Part shown: positions 1 through 9,113 of the stretch, one piece after another
Layout of the letters: every line of letters starts with the position of its first letter
Numbering within the stretch: position 1 is the first letter of the stretch
Source of the DNA: Corynebacterium camporealensis
GTDB taxonomy: Bacteria; Actinomycetota; Actinomycetes; Mycobacteriales; Mycobacteriaceae
Direction of reading: 5' to 3'
DNA: 64,000 nucleotides
NCBI RefSeq assembly: GCF_000980815.1
Contig: NZ_CP011311.1
Span: 2,362,132-2,426,131, forward strand
The notes under the pieces: generated by a model
Database searches by the model: none
What the model was told of the DNA's origin: nothing
What the model saw: only the letters and a program-made list of their open reading frames with translations
Made by a program: the position numbers and the translations under genes

Positions 1-988
<988 letters not shown>

Positions 989-1370
989 ATCCACACACGA
1001 AAAGCAAAGCCTTCCGTGAATCAGAAAAATAAAGGCCGTGAAAAGCCCAAACCTAGACAAACAAACCAAACACGCAGAACACAAAGTGTTCTACATATAC
1101 TGGCTTAAAAATTACTACATAAAGAATAAACTCGACCAGCCTCCTACCCGACGGGGTACAAGCAAGGCTGGCACATGACCTACTGATAAACAGTAAAACC
1201 CATGCTGGTTAACCCTTAGTATGTAGCCGGTAAAGAAAATTATTAATTCTATTTCAATGACACCCTCAAAACCGAAAGGCACCATCCGGCACACACCAAC
1301 ACCACCACCTATTGAAGTGATGGCACCAACACAAGTCCACCTACAGCAGACCACAACAAAAAATAAGTAT

Positions 1371-1396
1371 TGGCACACTATTGAGTTCTCAAACAT
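1371..1396 (-). promoter_or_regulatory. rrn leader boxA/boxC antitermination element
   Basis: On the minus strand the leader reads TTTGAGAACTCAATAGTGTG, followed by CCA. This matches the boxA-boxC sequence found in mycobacterial and corynebacterial rrn leaders and 16S-23S spacers, where it recruits the Nus antitermination factors. It lies about 390 nt upstream of the mature 16S end, as expected for a leader copy. Confidence 0.7.
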
Positions 1397-1538
1397 CATG
1401 ACTACGCAAGGCCTGCACGCACAGTCGCGCACAACACTCTTACGAGTAATTTTTGGATTGTCAGTGCTGTTTTCCTCTCGCCGCTTCAGCCAGAAACTTT
1501 GTTTCTGTGGGGCGCTGTCGGTCGCGCTGACTCGTATA

Positions 1539-1567
1539 AAGTTACACACCGATCTGAAACTTTACAA
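1539..1567 (-). promoter_or_regulatory. Possible rrn promoter
   Basis: The minus strand has TTGTAA (1567-1562), a 17-nt spacer and TAACTT (1544-1539), then a GC-rich stretch of the kind seen at stringently controlled rRNA start sites. It is placed correctly upstream of the boxA element, just beyond the permease stop codon. The hexamers are weak; TATACG at 1538-1533 is an alternative -10, and further promoters may lie inside the permease gene. Confidence 0.35.
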
Positions 1568-1588
1568 ATCTCCAGGTCGATACATGTT

Positions 1589-2614
1589 TTAGTCGGTTCC
1601 AAACCACGCACTAATACCGGGTTTGAAAGGCTCTTTAAGACGTACTTGCCACGCTACTGCGGGAACCCAGAGTAGATAGACGCCAGCGGCACCGAGAGTG
1701 AGGAGCGACTGCGAGTTAACGCGGTTGTGGAGAATGAATAGAGCGATGGCCACCGCAATCATGACGACTGCGACGAACCAGGTCTTCTTATTCGCCATCT
1801 CGAGCGAAATCATCGTTGCTGGGAAAAGCAGTGAGGCCATTACTAGCCACCAGGGCCACAACCCGGTGATGACGGCATAGAGCAACATCGCGACTGTTGT
1901 CATTGCGACGCCAGCTAGGGGTGCAAGCACAGCGGTCTTAGTCCAGTCTTTTCGGTTGCCGCCCATGGTGACGTAGTTGTGCAGGGAACCGACGTGTTCT
2001 TCGCCGAAGACAAAGACAATGAAGACGGCCGCCAAGATGATGAGCATCCCCGCGGCACCGATGGTTTCAATGATGTCGGTGACGCGATCGCTGAAGAGCC
2101 CGTCGGGGACAAGGGTGAGGGCACCAATAACGATGACTGCGAGCCAGGTACCGCTCCAGCTGCGAACTAGTGGCGCGAGTACGAGCTGGGCGCGCGGTGT
2201 CGGTGCCCAACGGCCGAAGTCGTCGCGCCCCGGGGAGTTCGCGCGTAAGCGCTTCTCCGCAGGTTCGGGGATTGGCCCTTTGTCCCGGGCGTCGTGGACG
2301 ATGCGCCAGACCCAGGCAATCACGGGAAGGATGTAGGGCCACCAGGTTTCGTGTGCGAAGTAGGTCAGCCCACCTATAACCATGTAGGCCGTCGCAAGAA
2401 TCGACGAATGCTTGCGCCAGGTCTGCGCGGGAACGCTGAAGGTCTGATACTTCTTTCCATCAGGCTGGGCACCACCGACAAGGCTTGCGAGGACGACACT
2501 AAAGAGTCCTCGGCCGAAGTTGTCGGTTGCAAGAAAGCTCAGGGCAGCGATGATGAGTGGGTTAAGTAGCAAGCTACTTGGCCCCATGAGGTTCCACATC
2601 TGTTTCAACGCCAC
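1589..2614 (-). CDS. ABC-2 type membrane protein, permease of YtrA-regulated exporter
   Basis: A 341-residue integral membrane protein with about eight to ten hydrophobic segments, among them stretches near residues 15-45, 70-105, 150-180, 190-210 and 230-320. It has no nucleotide-binding motif. It overlaps the 3' end of the ATPase gene by 10 bases, so the two are translationally coupled and it is presumably the membrane partner. In YtrA/GntR-type operons such pairs export cell-envelope-active antibiotics or peptides, but the substrate here cannot be read from the sequence. The stop codon lies about 20 bp from the possible rRNA promoter, with no obvious terminator between. Confidence 0.75.
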   Translation of the reverse strand: MALKQMWNLMGPSSLLLNPLIIAALSFLATDNFGRGLFSVVLASLVGGAQPDGKKYQTFSVPAQTWRKHSSILATAYMVIGGLTYFAHETWWPYILPVIAWVWRIVHDARDKGPIPEPAEKRLRANSPGRDDFGRWAPTPRAQLVLAPLVRSWSGTWLAVIVIGALTLVPDGLFSDRVTDIIETIGAAGMLIILAAVFIVFVFGEEHVGSLHNYVTMGGNRKDWTKTAVLAPLAGVAMTTVAMLLYAVITGLWPWWLVMASLLFPATMISLEMANKKTWFVAVVMIAVAIALFILHNRVNSQSLLTLGAAGVYLLWVPAVAWQVRLKEPFKPGISAWFGTD

Positions 2615-3441
2615 TCACCACCTAGCGCTTCCACTGCTTGTTCCAGACCGACGTTGGCGGTGCGCAGGCCAGCGGCGTTGACGCGCTCGAAGAGTTCGGT
2701 GATGTCGGTGCTGCGGGCATCGACAAGTGCTTTGTCGCCCAAGGCGCTGCTGTCCCGGTGCAGGACTGGAAGGCTGAGGTCGCGGAGGAAGAGCGTGAGT
2801 TTATCCTCAGTGCCGGCGATTTCGACGACGGCGTCCAGGAGGTCGTCGACGGTGTGGAACATTGGGTTTTCGCCTAGCTGCAGCACGGTGTCGAGGTAGT
2901 CGGAGACCTCGGCGAGATGATGGGTGGAGATGACGATGGTGCGGCCGCGCTCCTCGCGGAGTACGTCGAAGAAGACCTGGCGGCGTTGGTGGTCGAGGCC
3001 GAGGTAAGGCTCATCGAGAAGCATGAGCTCGCAACCTGAGGCCACAGCCATGATGATGCCGGCGGCAGATTTCTGACCGCGGGACAGGCCACTGTAATTG
3101 GTCATGGGCAGCCCGAAACGCTCAATGAGCTCGTCGGCGCGCTGGTCGTTCCAGGTCTTCCAACGGGACTTACCTAGTTGGAAGAGCTTTTTCATATTCC
3201 AGCCTTCGGGGAGTGGGTTGTCGATGCCCATGAGGATGGTGCGGTCCATGACCTGCGAATTGTCGAAGGGCTGCTCGCCGTATACTTCCAGCCCAGTCGA
3301 GTCGTGCTGGCCGGCAATCATGCGCAGCAGCGTGGTCTTGCCAATGCCGTTGGGTCCGACCAGGCCGTGGACGAGGCCATCGTTAAGCGTGAAGCTCAAG
3401 GCAGGAGTGCGCAGCATCTCTAAGTTCTGAGCGTGAATCAT
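2605..3441 (-). CDS. ABC transporter ATP-binding protein
   Basis: 278 residues. The Walker A motif GPNGIGKTT is near residue 30, the signature appears as LSRGQKSA near residue 119, and Walker B is LMLLDEP near residue 140 followed by the D-loop and an ISTHH switch histidine. The last 80 residues after the nucleotide-binding domain are typical of the YtrB/EcsA-type subfamily. The GTG/ATG overlap with the upstream regulator (4 bp) and with the downstream membrane gene (10 bp) indicates one transcript: regulator, ATPase, permease. It would energise export of an unknown, probably envelope-stressing, compound. Confidence 0.85.
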   Translation of the reverse strand: MIHAQNLEMLRTPALSFTLNDGLVHGLVGPNGIGKTTLLRMIAGQHDSTGLEVYGEQPFDNSQVMDRTILMGIDNPLPEGWNMKKLFQLGKSRWKTWNDQRADELIERFGLPMTNYSGLSRGQKSAAGIIMAVASGCELMLLDEPYLGLDHQRRQVFFDVLREERGRTIVISTHHLAEVSDYLDTVLQLGENPMFHTVDDLLDAVVEIAGTEDKLTLFLRDLSLPVLHRDSSALGDKALVDARSTDITELFERVNAAGLRTANVGLEQAVEALGGEWR

Positions 3442-3812
3442 TCGTAGAGTCCTCGGCTTTCGGCTACTCGGTTGATGAGGTCGTGGAGCTGTTCGCGGGA
3501 ATAGCTCAGGCGGACGGCTTCATCGATAAGCGGTGCGACGTACTCGGCGGCAAAGTCGCCGCGGCGGCGCTCACGAATCTTCGCGGCGGCCCCCTCGGCA
3601 ACAAACATGCCGATGCCACGTCGCTTATCCAGGATTTCTAGCTCCACCAGCAAGGTGAGTCCTTTGCGGGCGGTGGCCGGGTTGATGCTGTGGAAAGCAG
3701 CCAGCTCATTCGTCGACGGCGCGCGGTCGCCCTCAGCGAGGGTTCCATCGACGATGGAGTCCTCAATCAGGGCCGCGATCTGCCGAAAAAGTGGCTGCGT
3801 GGAGTTGTCCAT
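3438..3812 (-). CDS. GntR-family transcriptional regulator, YtrA subfamily
   Basis: 124 residues, the length of the short YtrA branch of GntR repressors. A winged helix-turn-helix spans about residues 8-75 (PLFRQIAALIEDSI, then APSTNELAAFHSINPATARKGLTLL), followed by a short helical tail instead of a large ligand domain. It is the first gene of an operon with the ABC ATPase and permease. A palindrome that overlaps the likely promoter (3870-3893) suggests autorepression, as known for YtrA and related regulators. The inducer is unknown. Confidence 0.88.
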   Translation of the reverse strand: MDNSTQPLFRQIAALIEDSIVDGTLAEGDRAPSTNELAAFHSINPATARKGLTLLVELEILDKRRGIGMFVAEGAAAKIRERRRGDFAAEYVAPLIDEAVRLSYSREQLHDLINRVAESRGLYE

Positions 3813-3869
3813 GCATCCTCCCCCAGTTCAGTGTTGGTTTCGGCTTGGGAACTTCGTTAGTGGTTACTT

Positions 3870-3893
3870 GGTTCGTTACTTCAGTAACCAACC
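3870..3893. promoter_or_regulatory. Palindromic operator and promoter of the YtrA-type operon
   Basis: Arms GGTTCGTTACT and AGTAACCAACC flank a TC centre; 10 of 11 positions pair, and the inner 6+6 (GTTACT/AGTAAC) are perfect. A further half site GGTTACTTGG sits just beside it at 3862-3871. On the minus strand a -10-like TACTAT (3899-3894) immediately precedes the palindrome, so a bound regulator would cover the transcription start of the gntR-ABC operon. Assignment to the GntR protein is inferred from position. Confidence 0.6.
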
Positions 3894-4055
3894 ATAGTAC
3901 CGACATCCTCACGCGGCAATAGCTGAAACCTAAAAAGAAATTACCTGGCCGTGACCTGGGAATATCTAAAAGTCGATCGACGTTTTGTTAATGATGGGGC
4001 ACACTGGATCCCACAGAAATTTACTTAGAACAATTAGGAACGGAACTTAGGAGCC

Positions 4056-5273
4056 ATGCTTGAACGCACACTTGTCTTTGTCGACACCTCATATTTGTTG
4101 GCAAGCTTTTATAACTCATACGAAACTGGAGCGCGCGCTCAGCTAGAAATTGACCTTCCGGAGGTAGTTAACACCCTCAGCTCCATGATTGAGGCCCAGC
4201 TGGGCAATGGCATTCACCGCCAATACTGGTATGACGGCATCCCCGATACCGGTCCGCACCGTTACCAGCGTGCACTGCGCACGTGTGACGGTGTGCAACT
4301 GCGTACAGGCCAGCTCATTGAGTGGGGTGAGCGCCGTACCCAAAAGGCAGTGGACACCCGCCTCGTTGCAGACATGGTGGTCTCCGCCATGAAGCAGCAA
4401 GTCACAGACTTCGTGCTGGTTAGCGGCGATGCCGACATGATCCCGGGCGTGCAAGAAGCCGTCACCAACGGCGTGCGCGTCCACCTCTATGGTTTTGGCT
4501 GGGATTCGATGTCATCTGCCCTGCGCCATGCCTGCGATACCACCACCATCCTGGATCCACGTGAGGACTTCTCCGATGCGATGGAGCTGCAGGTCCTCGA
4601 AGGCCCGCTGCCACCAGTGGTCCGCGAGCAAACCGTGGGAGATTCTGAAGAGTCTTCGGAGGGAGAGAACGCCGAATCTGCAGAAGGCCAGGCAGAACAG
4701 CCTGTACCGGCAGAGACCGAGGCCGCACCGGCGGGCGACTCTCCGCGCAAGGACACCACCGCCACCGAAGATTGCGAAGAGCCTTCCGAGGTCGAGGCAG
4801 CCTTTGCGTCCTCCCCGAAGCCAGGACCGCCACCGACGCCGAAGCCTGCACCGGCCACAGAATCCCAGAAGTCGACGCCGACGCCTGGCGATGCCGCTGC
4901 GAAGAAGCCTGGCTCCTCTGAGGGCAAGCAGGCTCCGAAGCCGTCGATGATGGCGCCGCGTCGTAAGCTGCGCTCGAAGTATGTACCACTGCCGGAAGAG
5001 GTCTGGACGACTGCTGGTTTCCAGTCGCCTTTCGACGTCGGCAGGCAATACGCCTCCTGGTGGTTTGAAAATGCCGCCAATTCAGAGCAGCGCGACCAAG
5101 CGCACATGCTCTCCGGTGGCGGACTTCCCCCGGAAATTGACCGTCCGCTGCTGCAGTTCGCGTGTGAGACTCTGCACGAGTACACACTGACCGAAACTCA
5201 GCGCGTGAATCTGCGCGACGGTTTCCACTCCGGAATTCGCGGCGTGTTAATCAACATCAACCGCGAATCCTAA
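4056..5273 (+). CDS. NYN-domain (PIN-like) putative ribonuclease with long disordered linker
   Basis: 405 residues. The first 165 form a NYN/PIN-like fold of the LabA/DUF88 type: VFVDTS with D10, YDG with D60, D106 in the central helix, and VSGDADMIPGV with D125 and D127, giving the acidic cluster expected of a metal-dependent nuclease. Residues about 185-310 are low complexity, first acidic (Glu/Ala), then Pro/Thr/Lys-rich. A conserved-looking alpha-helical C-terminal domain (about 315-405) follows. TTAGGAG two bases before the ATG is the ribosome-binding site. It is monocistronic, convergent with pspA. The substrate is not known. Confidence 0.82.
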   Translation: MLERTLVFVDTSYLLASFYNSYETGARAQLEIDLPEVVNTLSSMIEAQLGNGIHRQYWYDGIPDTGPHRYQRALRTCDGVQLRTGQLIEWGERRTQKAVDTRLVADMVVSAMKQQVTDFVLVSGDADMIPGVQEAVTNGVRVHLYGFGWDSMSSALRHACDTTTILDPREDFSDAMELQVLEGPLPPVVREQTVGDSEESSEGENAESAEGQAEQPVPAETEAAPAGDSPRKDTTATEDCEEPSEVEAAFASSPKPGPPPTPKPAPATESQKSTPTPGDAAAKKPGSSEGKQAPKPSMMAPRRKLRSKYVPLPEEVWTTAGFQSPFDVGRQYASWWFENAANSEQRDQAHMLSGGGLPPEIDRPLLQFACETLHEYTLTETQRVNLRDGFHSGIRGVLININRES

Positions 5274-5282
5274 AGCTTAAAG

Positions 5283-5311
5283 CGGCGAGAAGTACCAGTT
5301 ACTTCTCGTCG
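5283..5311. terminator. Bidirectional terminator between NYN gene and pspA-like gene
   Basis: Twelve-pair stem CGGCGAGAAGTA / TACTTCTCGTCG (one G-U pair) with a 5-nt loop, followed on the plus strand by TTTGTGTCGTTTTT. The TAA stop codon of the minus-strand pspA-like gene (5301-5299) lies at the loop and top of the stem. Confidence 0.75.
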
Positions 5312-6105
5312 TTTGTGTCGTTTTTGACCTCGTTGAGGGCGTCTTGCACGGCGTCGTTCTCAATCGAGTCAGCGCCAGACTCCAGCTGCTTGCTCTGCTG
5401 CATCTCCGAGCGAATGGCATCGAGGCGCGCGGTGGCCTTCATGTCGTTGCCGGCAGCAGAGATCTCCTGAATGCGGTCGCCACCCGAGGCCTGATGGATT
5501 TCCTGCTGGCCGAGAGAGGTGGTGTAGCGCTGCTCAATCTTGGCGCGCACCGAATCCAGGGTCGGCACGGAATCATCCGGCTTGAGCTCGTTCATCGAGT
5601 CCATGGCCTTGGCGTTCTGCTCCTGCATGGCGGCTTGGTCGGCCTGTGCTTCGAGCTGGCTGACCTGAGCAAGCTGCTCCTTGAGACGAGCCTCGGATTC
5701 CTTCTGCTGGGCCTGTGCCTGCTCGGCAGCCTGCTCAGCGGCAGCGTACTGCTGCTTGGTATCTTCCAGCTCCTGCTCCACGGCAACCAGCTGGGATGCC
5801 ACTACCTCGGCAGCCTGGTTGTACTCGGACGCCTTCTGCGGGTCATCAGACTGCTCCGCCAGCTCGAGAGCCCGGCGCGTCTGGTTCTGGTAATCCTCCT
5901 GGGACTTCACCAGGCGGTCCAGGCGAATCTGCAGCTGCTTCTTGTTGCCGATAATCTCTGCAGCCTGCTCCGTAATCTGCTGGTGCTGCTTCTTAGCAGC
6001 ATCGACTGCTTGTTTAATCTGCACCTTCGGATCAGCGTTTTCGTCGATCTTTTGATCGAAAGAGCTCATCATGTACTTCCAGCCCTTGCTAAACGGATTA
6101 GCCAT
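5299..6105 (-). CDS. pspA: PspA/IM30-family membrane-stress protein
   Basis: 268 residues, almost entirely alpha-helical and rich in Gln, Ala and Glu, as in PspA/Vipp1 coiled-coil proteins that polymerise on and stabilise the cytoplasmic membrane. The N-terminus (MANPFSKGWKYMMSSFDQKIDENADP) matches the family pattern of an amphipathic helix followed by a DP motif. Residues about 30-180 form the long coiled coil; the tail (about 190-268) is less regular and actinobacterial. Ribosome-binding site AAAGGAG precedes the ATG. It is a single gene with terminators on both sides. No pspBC-like partner is adjacent. Confidence 0.85.
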   Translation of the reverse strand: MANPFSKGWKYMMSSFDQKIDENADPKVQIKQAVDAAKKQHQQITEQAAEIIGNKKQLQIRLDRLVKSQEDYQNQTRRALELAEQSDDPQKASEYNQAAEVVASQLVAVEQELEDTKQQYAAAEQAAEQAQAQQKESEARLKEQLAQVSQLEAQADQAAMQEQNAKAMDSMNELKPDDSVPTLDSVRAKIEQRYTTSLGQQEIHQASGGDRIQEISAAGNDMKATARLDAIRSEMQQSKQLESGADSIENDAVQDALNEVKNDTNDEK

Positions 6106-6137
6106 TACTCAACACTCCTTTAAGTGAGATCAAAAAT

Positions 6138-6177
6138 GCGCTTTCCAGCGAGTGTAGCGACACTAGCCAGAAAGCGC
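6138..6177 (-). terminator. Terminator of the thioredoxin gene
   Basis: On the minus strand GCGCTTTC and GAAAGCGC pair at the base, an inner AGTGT/ACACT stem lies at the tip, and ATTTTTG follows. It lies directly downstream of the thioredoxin stop and upstream of the pspA-like ATG. Confidence 0.75.
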
Positions 6178-6196
6178 TGTGAGAATGCTTAGGCGA

Positions 6197-6565
6197 TTAG
6201 CCCTGTGCGTTCTGCTCGTCGACTTGACGGCGAACCTCATCCATGTCCAGATCCTTGACCTGCTTGATGAGATCCTCCAGGGCAGCCGGTGGCAGGGCGC
6301 CAGCCTCGCGGAAGACGAGGATGCCATCGCGGAAGACCATCAGGGTTGGGATGGACTGGATTTCCAGTGCCGCAGCCAGGCCCTGGTTAGCCTCAGTATC
6401 CAGCTTCGCGAAGGTAGCATCGGTGTGCTCCTCGGAAGCCTTCTCAAAGACCGGGGCGAAGCGCTTGCAGGGACCGCACCAGTCAGCCCATGCATCAACC
6501 AGGGTAATGCCCTCACCGGTAACGGTTTCTTCGAAGGTATCTTCCGTAACGTCAATCGTTGCCAT
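6197..6565 (-). CDS. trxA: Thioredoxin
   Basis: 122 residues with the active site WADWCGPCKRFAP (Cys29 and Cys32) and the cis-proline segment IQSIPTLMVFRDG. The length is slightly above the usual 105-110 because of a charged C-terminal extension (KDLDMDEVRRQVDEQNAQG). No signal peptide or membrane anchor is present, so it acts in the cytosol as a thiol-disulfide reductant. No thioredoxin reductase gene is adjacent. A good Shine-Dalgarno TAAGGAG precedes the ATG, and the gene is divergent from the copper operon. Confidence 0.93.
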   Translation of the reverse strand: MATIDVTEDTFEETVTGEGITLVDAWADWCGPCKRFAPVFEKASEEHTDATFAKLDTEANQGLAAALEIQSIPTLMVFRDGILVFREAGALPPAALEDLIKQVKDLDMDEVRRQVDEQNAQG

Positions 6566-6643
6566 TGTGTCTAGCTCCTTAACTAAAAGCTTTCGTGCTT
6601 GCGTTCTCGATCAACGGTACATGATGCCTGACTATTCCTTGCC

Positions 6644-6664
6644 GTATACCCCTAGGGGGTATAT
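6644..6664 (+). promoter_or_regulatory. CsoR-type copper operator overlapping the copZ-copA promoter
   Basis: Near-perfect palindrome GTATACCCC-TAG-GGGGTATAT about 42 bp before copZ. The ATACCCC...GGGGTAT pattern matches operators of the copper-sensing repressor CsoR. It lies between a -35-like TTGCCG (6639-6644) and a -10-like TATATC (6660-6665), so binding would block the promoter. No csoR gene is present in the window, so the repressor would have to be encoded elsewhere. Confidence 0.75.
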
Positions 6665-6705
6665 CGTGGAGATTGTTAGCAAGAAACCTAAGAAAGGACC
6701 CCGTT

Positions 6706-6906
6706 ATGGCTACCCATACCTACCAGGTTGAAGGCATGACCTGCGGACACTGCGAGCTGTCCGTCCAGGAAGAAATCTCCGAAATCGAAGGCGTCGCCAC
6801 CGTGCACGCTGACCACAAGACCGGCGAAGTCACCGTCGAAGGCGAAGGCTTTAACGACGATCAGATCGCTGCCGCCGTGGACGAAGCAGGCTACGAGCTG
6901 CGCTAA
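6706..6906 (+). CDS. copZ: Copper chaperone, heavy-metal-associated domain protein
   Basis: 66 residues forming one HMA ferredoxin-like domain with the metal motif GMTCGHC at residues 10-16. It is expected to bind Cu(I) and deliver it to the P-type ATPase encoded next. The ATG at 6706 was preferred over an in-frame start 33 nt upstream because the protein then begins exactly at the domain ([11 protein letters not shown]) and AGAAAGGA lies just upstream. The stop codon overlaps the copA start (TAATG), indicating coupled translation. Confidence 0.92.
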   Translation: MATHTYQVEGMTCGHCELSVQEEISEIEGVATVHADHKTGEVTVEGEGFNDDQIAAAVDEAGYELR

Positions 6907-9104
6907 TGACTACTCCCGTGCATCTCGACCTCGGCATCGCGGGAATGACCTGTACGTCCTGTTCCTCCCGCGTCGAGCGCAAGCTCAACAAGGTCGATGG
7001 CGTTACCGCCAGCGTGAACTACGCCACCGAGTCCGCTTCCATTGAGTACTCCCCGGAGTCGACTACTCCGCAAGAGCTCATGGATGTCGTCTCCAAGGCA
7101 GGTTACGAGGCCTTTTCTTTAGAGCCAGAGCAGCCTGACGATACTGACTCGGCCACCGACCCCGTCGATGCTGCCCGCGAGGAAGAACAGCAGGACTTAC
7201 TGCACCGCACCATCGTCGCGGCAGTCATTTCCACGCCGATCATGGCGCTGTCGATGATTCCAGCCTGGCAGTTTGAGTACTGGCAGTGGGCCTGTGCCAT
7301 TTTGGCCACCATCGTCTACATCTTCGGCGGTGCGCCCTTCCACAAGGCGACCTGGGCGAATATCAAGCATGGTTCTTTTACCATGGACACGCTCATCACG
7401 ATGGGCACCTCGGCCGCCTACTTCTGGTCGCTTTATGCGCTCTTCTTCGGCAATGCTGGCCAGCCGGGCATGCAGATGCACATGACTTTCACCGCCCACC
7501 ATGCGAAGATGGACCACATCTACTTCGAGTCTGTCGGCATGGTGATTACATTCCTGCTGTTGGGCCGCTGGTTTGAGGTTAAAGCCAAAGGCCAGTCCTC
7601 GGAAGCGTTGCGCAATCTGCTCAACATGGGTGCCAAGGATGCCTCAGTGCTTGTCGATGGCACCGAGAAACGCATCCCCATCTCGCAGGTCCAGGAGGGT
7701 GATGTCTTCATCGTCCGCCCGGGCGAGAAAATTGCTACCGATGGCGTGGTGCTCAGCGGCGCATCAGCTGTCGATGAGTCCATGCTCACCGGCGAATCCC
7801 TCCCCGTCGAGGTCAGCGAGGGCGACACCGTTACCGGCGCGACCATCAATTCGTCTGGCAAGCTAGAAGTCCGCGCCACCCGCGTGGGCAGCGACACTGT
7901 GCTCAGCCAGATGGCTGAGCTGGTCACCCAAGCCCAAGTCGGCAAGGCACCAGTACAAAAGCTCGTCGACCGCATCGCGCAGGTCTTCGTGCCTGTCGTC
8001 ATCGGCATTGCAATACTCACGCTGGTCATCCAGCTCTTCTTTGGCGGCGTGGCCCCGGCCTTCCTCGCGGCAGTCTCCGTGCTGATTATCGCCTGCCCCT
8101 GCGCAATGGGCTTAGCGACGCCGACCGCCATCCTGGTCGGCACCGGCCGCGGCGCTCAACTGGGCCTGCTCATCAAGGGACCAGAAATCCTGGAGTCCAC
8201 CCGCCGCATCGATACTGTCGTGCTCGATAAGACCGGCACCGTCACCACCGGTGAGATGTCCGTGGCCAACGTGCACGGCGATGTCCTCGAGCTCGCCGCC
8301 GCTGTCGAGGCCAGCTCCGCCCACCCAATCGCACAGGCCATCCAGAACGCCTGCGCGGTGGAACCTGCCAGCGACTTCCGCTCCATCGATGGCCAGGGTG
8401 TTGAAGGCACCGTCAACGGCAAGCGCGTACGCGTCGGTCGCGCCGCGGGTGATCTCGGCGAATTCACCACGGCGTTTGAGGAATCCGAAGCCGCCGGTGG
8501 CACCCCAGTCTGCGTGTACGTCGACGAAGAGCTCGCCGGCATCATCGAGGTCCGCGATACCGTCAAAGACACCGCCGCCGATGCCATTGCTGAGCTGCGC
8601 GAGCTGGGCCTGACCCCACACCTGCTTACCGGTGATAACGCTGGTGCCGCTCAAGCCGTAGCCGAAGAAGTCGGCATCGACCCTGCCAACGTCACGGCGG
8701 GAGTGATGCCGGAGGACAAGGTGGACGTCGTCAAGCGTCTGCAAGCGCAAGGCAACAACGTGGCCATGGTGGGCGATGGTGTTAACGATGCTGCTGCCCT
8801 GGCCCAAGCCGACCTGGGCTTAGCGATGGGTGCTGGCACCGACGTGGCCATTGAAGCCTCCGATATCACCTTGATGCACAGCGACCTCCGCTCTGCTGCC
8901 GATGCCATTCGCCTGTCGCGGCGGACCCTGCGCACCATCAAGGGCAACCTCTTCTGGGCCTTTGCCTACAACGTTGTGCTTATCCCTGTCGCAGCCGTCG
9001 GATTACTAAATCCCCTCTTTGCGGGGCTAGCAATGGCATTCAGTTCAGTGTTTGTTGTATCTAATTCGCTACTTTTGCGGAGGTTTAACGTCGAGCGGGA
9101 TTAA
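6906..9104 (+). CDS. copA: Copper-exporting P1B-type ATPase
   Basis: 732 residues. One N-terminal metal-binding domain (GMTCTSC near residue 13), then eight membrane segments, with the ion-binding CPC motif at 397-399 in the sixth. The phosphorylated aspartate is D441 in DKTGT; the P1B-specific HP motif is in AHPIAQAI, and the hinge reads [11 protein letters not shown] histidine- and methionine-rich loop ([16 protein letters not shown]) between the first membrane pairs may collect copper outside. It exports Cu(I) across the plasma membrane and forms an operon with copZ and the MFS gene nine bases downstream, behind a CsoR-type operator. Confidence 0.95.
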   Translation: MTTPVHLDLGIAGMTCTSCSSRVERKLNKVDGVTASVNYATESASIEYSPESTTPQELMDVVSKAGYEAFSLEPEQPDDTDSATDPVDAAREEEQQDLLHRTIVAAVISTPIMALSMIPAWQFEYWQWACAILATIVYIFGGAPFHKATWANIKHGSFTMDTLITMGTSAAYFWSLYALFFGNAGQPGMQMHMTFTAHHAKMDHIYFESVGMVITFLLLGRWFEVKAKGQSSEALRNLLNMGAKDASVLVDGTEKRIPISQVQEGDVFIVRPGEKIATDGVVLSGASAVDESMLTGESLPVEVSEGDTVTGATINSSGKLEVRATRVGSDTVLSQMAELVTQAQVGKAPVQKLVDRIAQVFVPVVIGIAILTLVIQLFFGGVAPAFLAAVSVLIIACPCAMGLATPTAILVGTGRGAQLGLLIKGPEILESTRRIDTVVLDKTGTVTTGEMSVANVHGDVLELAAAVEASSAHPIAQAIQNACAVEPASDFRSIDGQGVEGTVNGKRVRVGRAAGDLGEFTTAFEESEAAGGTPVCVYVDEELAGIIEVRDTVKDTAADAIAELRELGLTPHLLTGDNAGAAQAVAEEVGIDPANVTAGVMPEDKVDVVKRLQAQGNNVAMVGDGVNDAAALAQADLGLAMGAGTDVAIEASDITLMHSDLRSAADAIRLSRRTLRTIKGNLFWAFAYNVVLIPVAAVGLLNPLFAGLAMAFSSVFVVSNSLLLRRFNVERD

Positions 9105-9113
9105 GGTCTATCC

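Larger units (their letters stand above)
989..1588 (-). other. rRNA operon leader and upstream region, no protein gene
   Basis: These 600 bases between the 16S 5' end and the ABC permease stop codon hold the rrn leader (boxA-like element at 1371-1396) and upstream sequence with a possible promoter at 1539-1567. The part next to the 16S gene is A-rich and likely contains the processing stem, which I did not resolve base by base. A 144-codon open frame (1115-1549, minus) has no recognisable protein features and covers the leader, so I do not call it a gene. Confidence 0.75.

Noticed and set aside
1115..1549. 144-codon open frame on the minus strand
   Set aside because: It covers the rrn leader including the boxA element; the translation has no domain and no ribosome-binding site.
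4462..5187. Arg/Ser-rich frames opposite the NYN gene linker
   Set aside because: The composition simply mirrors the Glu/Pro-rich linker codons on the other strand.
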